From: Paraburkholderia ribeironis
GTDB taxonomy: Bacteria; Pseudomonadota; Gammaproteobacteria; Burkholderiales; Burkholderiaceae
Length of the DNA stretch: 64,000 bases
NCBI RefSeq assembly: GCF_900019265.1
Contig: NZ_CYGX02000072.1
Span: 1 to 64,000, forward strand
Direction: 5' to 3'
In this document: positions 60,797 through 64,000 of the stretch, one piece after another
How the letters are laid out: the number at the start of each line of letters is the position of its first letter
Numbering within the stretch: position 1 is the first letter of the stretch
Made by a program: the position numbers and the translations under genes
Notes under the pieces: generated by a model
Told to the model about the DNA's origin: nothing
The model's database searches: none
What the model saw: only the letters and a program-made list of their open reading frames with translations

Positions 60797-61111
60797 GGTC
60801 CCTTCCGTTACGGATTTACCCGGGAAAATCGCGCTCGCCCAGGTTGCCGATGGCACGCGGGCGAGCCCCGGTCTTTTAACACGAAACTGGTTGCGGCGTG
60901 CTGTGTGCTACGTGCCACGCACGGGCGGGCGCTCATGCGAGCACGGTGCGAGCGCGGGGCGTGCTCACGGATGAGGTGGATCTTCGGGGGTGGATCTTCG
61001 CGGTGGATCTGCGGCTGAAACTGCAGGCATCCGGTCACAGTATCTTTGGGACCTCAGCCCGCCAGGCCGCTCCTTGAGAATCGCGCGATTCGCCCGATTC
61101 ACGAACAAGCG
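60797..61111. other. Intergenic region with a short repeat array
   Basis: No gene is seen. It lies upstream of the phytochelatin-synthase-like gene and downstream of the diguanylate cyclase. A repeat array is at 60976-61014. Confidence 0.35.
60976..61014. repeat. Three tandem 13-14-bp units
   Basis: GGTGGATCTTCGGG (60976-60989), GGTGGATCTTCGC (60990-61002) and GGTGGATCTGCG (from 61003) follow each other about 200 bases upstream of the phytochelatin-synthase-like gene. Confidence 0.8.
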
Positions 61112-62275
61112 TCACACCTGCGCCGCCCGTCCCGGCTGTCCGAAGAAAGCGTAGCCGTCCTTGCCGCTGCGCTTGACCTGATACATCGCGTCGTCGGCGG
61201 CGGCGACGAGGCGGCGGTAGTCGTCGATGCGATCGGGAAAGCTGGCAATGCCGATGCTCGCGCGCACAAAACCAATTCCCATTTGCTCATCGACGTGTGA
61301 CACGCACGCCATGAGCCGCTGGGCGATGTCGGCGAGTTCCGATTCGGACGAGAACGCGCCGACCAGCACCGCGAATTCGTCGCCGCCGATCCGCGCGACG
61401 AGATCGGCCTTGCGCAGCGAGACGCGGAAACAGGTGGCCACCGCGATCAGAAAGTCGTCGCCGGTGCGGTGGCCAAACGAATCGTTGACCTGCTTGAACC
61501 CATCGAGGTCGACATACAACACCGCGATCTGGCGCGCCGTCGAATCGGAGGCCGGTTTCGTCGCGGCCGCTTCGAGCGTGGCAAGCAGCTTGCGCCGGTT
61601 CGGCAGACCCGTCATCGAGTCGTGCAGCGACGCATGCTCGAACTCACCGGACTGACCTGCCAGTTGCCGATGGCGTCGGGCGTACATGCCCAATGCCGTG
61701 ATCAGCATACAGAACAGCAGCGCCGCCAGCGCGATCAACGTGCGCGCGACGCGGGTGACCCGCACACGTACGTCGGCGCTATCGGCATCGCGTTGCGCGC
61801 GCCAATACGCGGACACGTCGCGCAACAGCGCATCGGTATCGGCGAGGCTGGCGTCGGCGGTGAGCATGGCAGGTGGAATACGTGGTGCCGTGGATGGGCT
61901 CGCATTCACCAGCGCCGCCAGCGCAGCGATGCGGCGCGCGAGTTCGGCACGCGCATGCCGGTATCCCGGCGCGGCAGCCGCATCATCGGCACGCATCTGC
62001 TGCCAGACGCCGACCAGTTCTCGCGCGCTTTCGGCACGTGCGGCCGCTTCGAGAACGAGTTCCGCGTACTCCTGCTTCAACTGATCGGAAAAGATCGTTC
62101 TGATCTGCAGTGCCAGGTAAAGGAGGCCGATCAGCAAACATAGCAATGACGCGATCCCGATGGTCGCGGGCCCTGGTCTGAAGCGCATGGCACGCGCGGG
62201 GCCGCGATCGACGCGCCGGGTCCGTGACGGCTCAGGGATGCGCGTAGATATCTTGTTGCTGGCGTCCGCTGTCAT
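61112..62275 (-). CDS. Membrane diguanylate cyclase (GGDEF)
   Basis: A 387-residue c-di-GMP synthase. A first membrane segment (IGIASLLCLLIGLLYLALQI, about 40-59), a helical extracytoplasmic sensor of about 120 residues, and a second segment (LIALAALLFCMLITALGMYA) precede the GGDEF domain (HDSMTGLPNRRKLLATLEAA to DDAMYQVKRSGKDGYAFF). The active site is intact (RIGGDEFAVLV), and an RxxD inhibitory site sits five residues upstream (RKAD), so product feedback is expected. No EAL domain is present. Its start lies inside the end of the upstream Ala-rich gene (44-base overlap), implying co-expression. Confidence 0.92.
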   Translation of the reverse strand: MTADASNKISTRIPEPSRTRRVDRGPARAMRFRPGPATIGIASLLCLLIGLLYLALQIRTIFSDQLKQEYAELVLEAAARAESARELVGVWQQMRADDAAAAPGYRHARAELARRIAALAALVNASPSTAPRIPPAMLTADASLADTDALLRDVSAYWRAQRDADSADVRVRVTRVARTLIALAALLFCMLITALGMYARRHRQLAGQSGEFEHASLHDSMTGLPNRRKLLATLEAAATKPASDSTARQIAVLYVDLDGFKQVNDSFGHRTGDDFLIAVATCFRVSLRKADLVARIGGDEFAVLVGAFSSESELADIAQRLMACVSHVDEQMGIGFVRASIGIASFPDRIDDYRRLVAAADDAMYQVKRSGKDGYAFFGQPGRAAQV

Positions 62276-63164
62276 GTTGGCGATAGCTCACGCGCCGGAA
62301 GAACTTGCCCATCCGCGCGAGCAGAGTGCCCTTATGTCGCGTGTTCGCCGCGCTCAAGCGCCGCTCCTGCTGCGCGGACCGGGCATCTTTAGCGGGCCGC
62401 ACCGCTGCGAACTGCTGCATGGCGGCATCGGCGGCGTTGCTCGCGCGACGGGTCGAGTGCGGTGAAGATGCCGAGCGAGCCGGCACAGCAGATGCCGCGT
62501 CGGCAAGCGTGGCCGGGGGCGTCGTGTCGGCGGCGGGATGCACGACCTGCCCTGACCATACCGCCTGCTTGCTGCCCTCCTCGCCGGCTGACACGAGCGC
62601 GCTGTCGGCGATTGCTGCGTGGGGCGCTGCTGGCGCGCCGGTCTGCCTGAGCGTTGCCGATGTGTTTGATGTTGCGGACGCGTATGGGGTTGCGACGGCG
62701 TTCGCCGATGCTGGCGCGTTCAACTTTGCTGGCGCGTCCGGCGTTGCCACCCCCACGACAGTCACGGGCGCAGTCCTGACTGCGGCCGTCGTTGCCGGCG
62801 CCGCTGCGCTCATCGCGTCAGCTTGCAGCGCGGCCATCGATGCCGCCGGCTCCGCCGAAGCGGGCGACTTCGCCACCGCTCTCGCCGCCACAGCCGCCAC
62901 AGCCGCCGCACCCGGCGCGGGCGCGCCGAGCGCCTGCCGCGCGCCCGCGATGGCGGCGGCATAGGTCTGCTGATCGTGATTGAACCAGACGCCGTAGGCG
63001 ACGGTGCCCACCACACCGAATGCAAGCGCGCTCATCACAGCCACGCACAGCGCGAGACGGCCGAAGCGTGGCGGCGATGCGTGGCTGCCGTACAGGCGGT
63101 CAGCTTCGAAACCGGTCTGGGGGCCTTCTGATTCAGACTGAGGCAAGTCGGTATCGTTAGCCAT
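62232..63164 (-). CDS. Alanine-rich single-pass membrane protein, operonic with the diguanylate cyclase
   Basis: A 310-residue protein with a cytoplasmic N-terminus (MANDTDLPQSESEGPQTGFE), one membrane segment (LALCVAVMSALAFGVVGTVA, about 37-56) and a long Ala/Ser/Thr/Pro-rich region, ending in a very basic tail (GTLLARMGKFFRRVSYRQHD). No domain is recognised. The composition suggests an extended, possibly glycosylated or disordered periplasmic region. The overlap with the downstream GGDEF gene makes a functional link likely. The ATG at 63164 with GGAG upstream is preferred to the start at 63290. Antisense frames of similar length exist, but the membrane segment and start site favour this one. 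Confidence 0.6.
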   Translation of the reverse strand: MANDTDLPQSESEGPQTGFEADRLYGSHASPPRFGRLALCVAVMSALAFGVVGTVAYGVWFNHDQQTYAAAIAGARQALGAPAPGAAAVAAVAARAVAKSPASAEPAASMAALQADAMSAAAPATTAAVRTAPVTVVGVATPDAPAKLNAPASANAVATPYASATSNTSATLRQTGAPAAPHAAIADSALVSAGEEGSKQAVWSGQVVHPAADTTPPATLADAASAVPARSASSPHSTRRASNAADAAMQQFAAVRPAKDARSAQQERRLSAANTRHKGTLLARMGKFFRRVSYRQHDSGRQQQDIYAHP

Positions 63165-63637
63165 CGCAATACGCTCCGGAATACTCGCGTCCGACGGCCC
63201 ATCAGAGGACCATCGGACGTCGATCACACGATGTCGCAAGGTCGATGCAGGCGCTGCTAAAAGAATGTAACTCGCTGACCCGCCGATCACAACACTGCGT
63301 TGCCTCGTTGCCTCGTTCTGAACGCCGCGGCGCTACGCAGCGTCGCATGGCTGCACACAGGTAAAAGATGCAATGCGCGCCGTAGGCGCGATCCGTGCCC
63401 CGATGTCGGCTGCCGCTGCCGTGCGCTTCCGGGCGATCGGCAGTCACCGTTGCTTTGCAGCACGCAACATCCAGGCCATCGAGCGCGCCGCCTGGAACCG
63501 CCATCAGCATCACGTAGCGTCGCTCGAACCTGCTAACGTTCATATCTTTGAAACAGCGCGCGCATCGTGGTCATCGGCTGGGTCATGTACGTCCCGCCGC
63601 CGCGCCCGGTTCAACGTCATCGGTCCGCACAAAAACC
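63165..63637. other. Divergent intergenic region
   Basis: No credible gene. Open frames on both strands (for example 63202-63543 minus) are Cys/Arg-rich and lack a ribosome site or family resemblance. Promoters of the Ala-rich/GGDEF operon and of the rightmost exporter gene should lie here. Confidence 0.3.
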
Positions 63638-64000
63638 ATGTCCAACGTGTACCAGCATAAACCGCTCACGCCATTGCGCCGCACACTCGCGCGCTTTTCG
63701 CTCTCCGAGACGGCCAAGTACGCCAAGCTGACGCTGGGTCTGTGGATCGGTTTCGCGGTCCCGTCGCTGCTGGGTTTTCCCGACGCGGCCGTTCCGCTCG
63801 CCGGTTCAGCGATGCTGACCCTGGCGCTTGGAAGCTCGATTTCGGCGGCTCGAAGCTATTTCCACAAGCGCGTGCTGTCCAACGTCGTCGCGATGCCGCT
63901 CGGCACGCTGCTGATCTGGCTGACCGCGCCCGATCTGTGGCTGGGCGCGCTGCTATTGCCGCTGGTAATCTTCAGCGTCGTCGCCCTCAGACCGTCGCTG
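63638..64000 (+). CDS. FUSC/aromatic acid exporter family protein, 5' part (runs off the window)
   Basis: An ATG at 63638 opens a frame that continues to the last base (121 codons). It begins MSNVYQHKPLTPLRRTLARF, a basic N-terminus, followed by membrane segments GLWIGFAVPSLLGFPDAAVP, AGSAMLTLALGSSISAARSY and VVAMPLGTLLIWLTAPDLWL. This resembles the N-terminal membrane half of FUSC-type proteins (fusaric-acid resistance and AaeB-like exporters), whose full length is about 650-750 residues. The rest is outside the window. The ribosome site is weak. Confidence 0.65.
   Translation, partial: MSNVYQHKPLTPLRRTLARFSLSETAKYAKLTLGLWIGFAVPSLLGFPDAAVPLAGSAMLTLALGSSISAARSYFHKRVLSNVVAMPLGTLLIWLTAPDLWLGALLLPLVIFSVVALRPSL

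Noticed and set aside
63202..63543. 113-codon minus-strand ORF near the right end
   Set aside because: Cys/Arg-rich, no domain, no ribosome site; overlapped by equally long frames on the other strand.

Overview
The window is high-GC DNA with closely packed genes, short overlaps and typical Gram-negative envelope functions. It carries an HAE1-type RND efflux operon with a lipoprotein outer membrane factor, a FecI/FecR/TonB-receptor trio, a Burkholderiales-type porin fragment, and AI-2E, MarC and YihY membrane proteins. Protein flavour and gene content point to Burkholderiaceae, most likely Paraburkholderia or a close relative. That is inference from recognised families, not from a marker gene. 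I saw no rRNA, tRNA, insertion sequence, phage or CRISPR array.

Layout. 0-8.3 kb: a 2-oxoglutarate oxygenase-like protein, an APC permease, then a LysR regulator divergent from a type III L-asparaginase joined to a polar amino-acid ABC importer. 8.7-16.2 kb: a three-gene RND efflux operon with a good sigma70-like promoter and no local repressor, convergent with an HtrA protease. 16.5-18.2 kb: LysR regulator plus SRPBCC protein. 18.2-22.5 kb: a Fur-box-preceded ECF sigma, FecR-type anti-sigma and a TonB-dependent transducer with an N-terminal signalling domain. 22.6-26.9 kb: a short Tat-signal ORF that looks truncated, a lone MreB, a DszC/SfnB-like flavin enzyme, a solitary SLATT protein and YceH. 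27-53.4 kb: a stress and carbon-flux region with phosphoketolase, a short-form 6-phosphogluconate dehydrogenase, class I aldolase, GlgX and transketolase. It is interspersed with BON, ankyrin, thioredoxin, YjbQ, a Rieske-FAD reductase, an AI-2E exporter fusion, a receiver-only regulator, YihY, ZapE and a YjlB cupin. 53.5-57.1 kb: small proline-rich proteins and a run of broken genes. 57-64 kb: MarC, a DUF3311/SSS carboxylate symporter pair, a phytochelatin-synthase-like lipoprotein, a diguanylate cyclase with an Ala-rich membrane partner, and the start of a FUSC-family exporter.

The most unusual property is decay in progress. Six loci show nameable lesions: a stop codon cutting the last 18 residues off the ABC binding protein (6688), a frameshift in the ATP lid of a hybrid histidine kinase (about 38065), a ruined ATP-dependent DNA ligase (47.3-47.9 kb), a junction where a porin and a VWA-domain gene have both lost their 5' halves (about 55730), and a class II glutamine amidotransferase broken by an exact 13-bp tandem duplication (56839-56864). 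The window also carries many short tandem repeats of 9-52 bp in intergenic DNA. Both traits fit slipped-strand mutation. The single-event lesions could also be assembly errors and need read-level checking.

No complete new defence or biosynthetic system is visible. The nearest candidates are the solitary SLATT effector-like protein, the AI-2E exporter fused to a Rossmann-like C-terminal domain, and the cell-surface-signalling iron locus with a possible leader peptide in front of the receptor.
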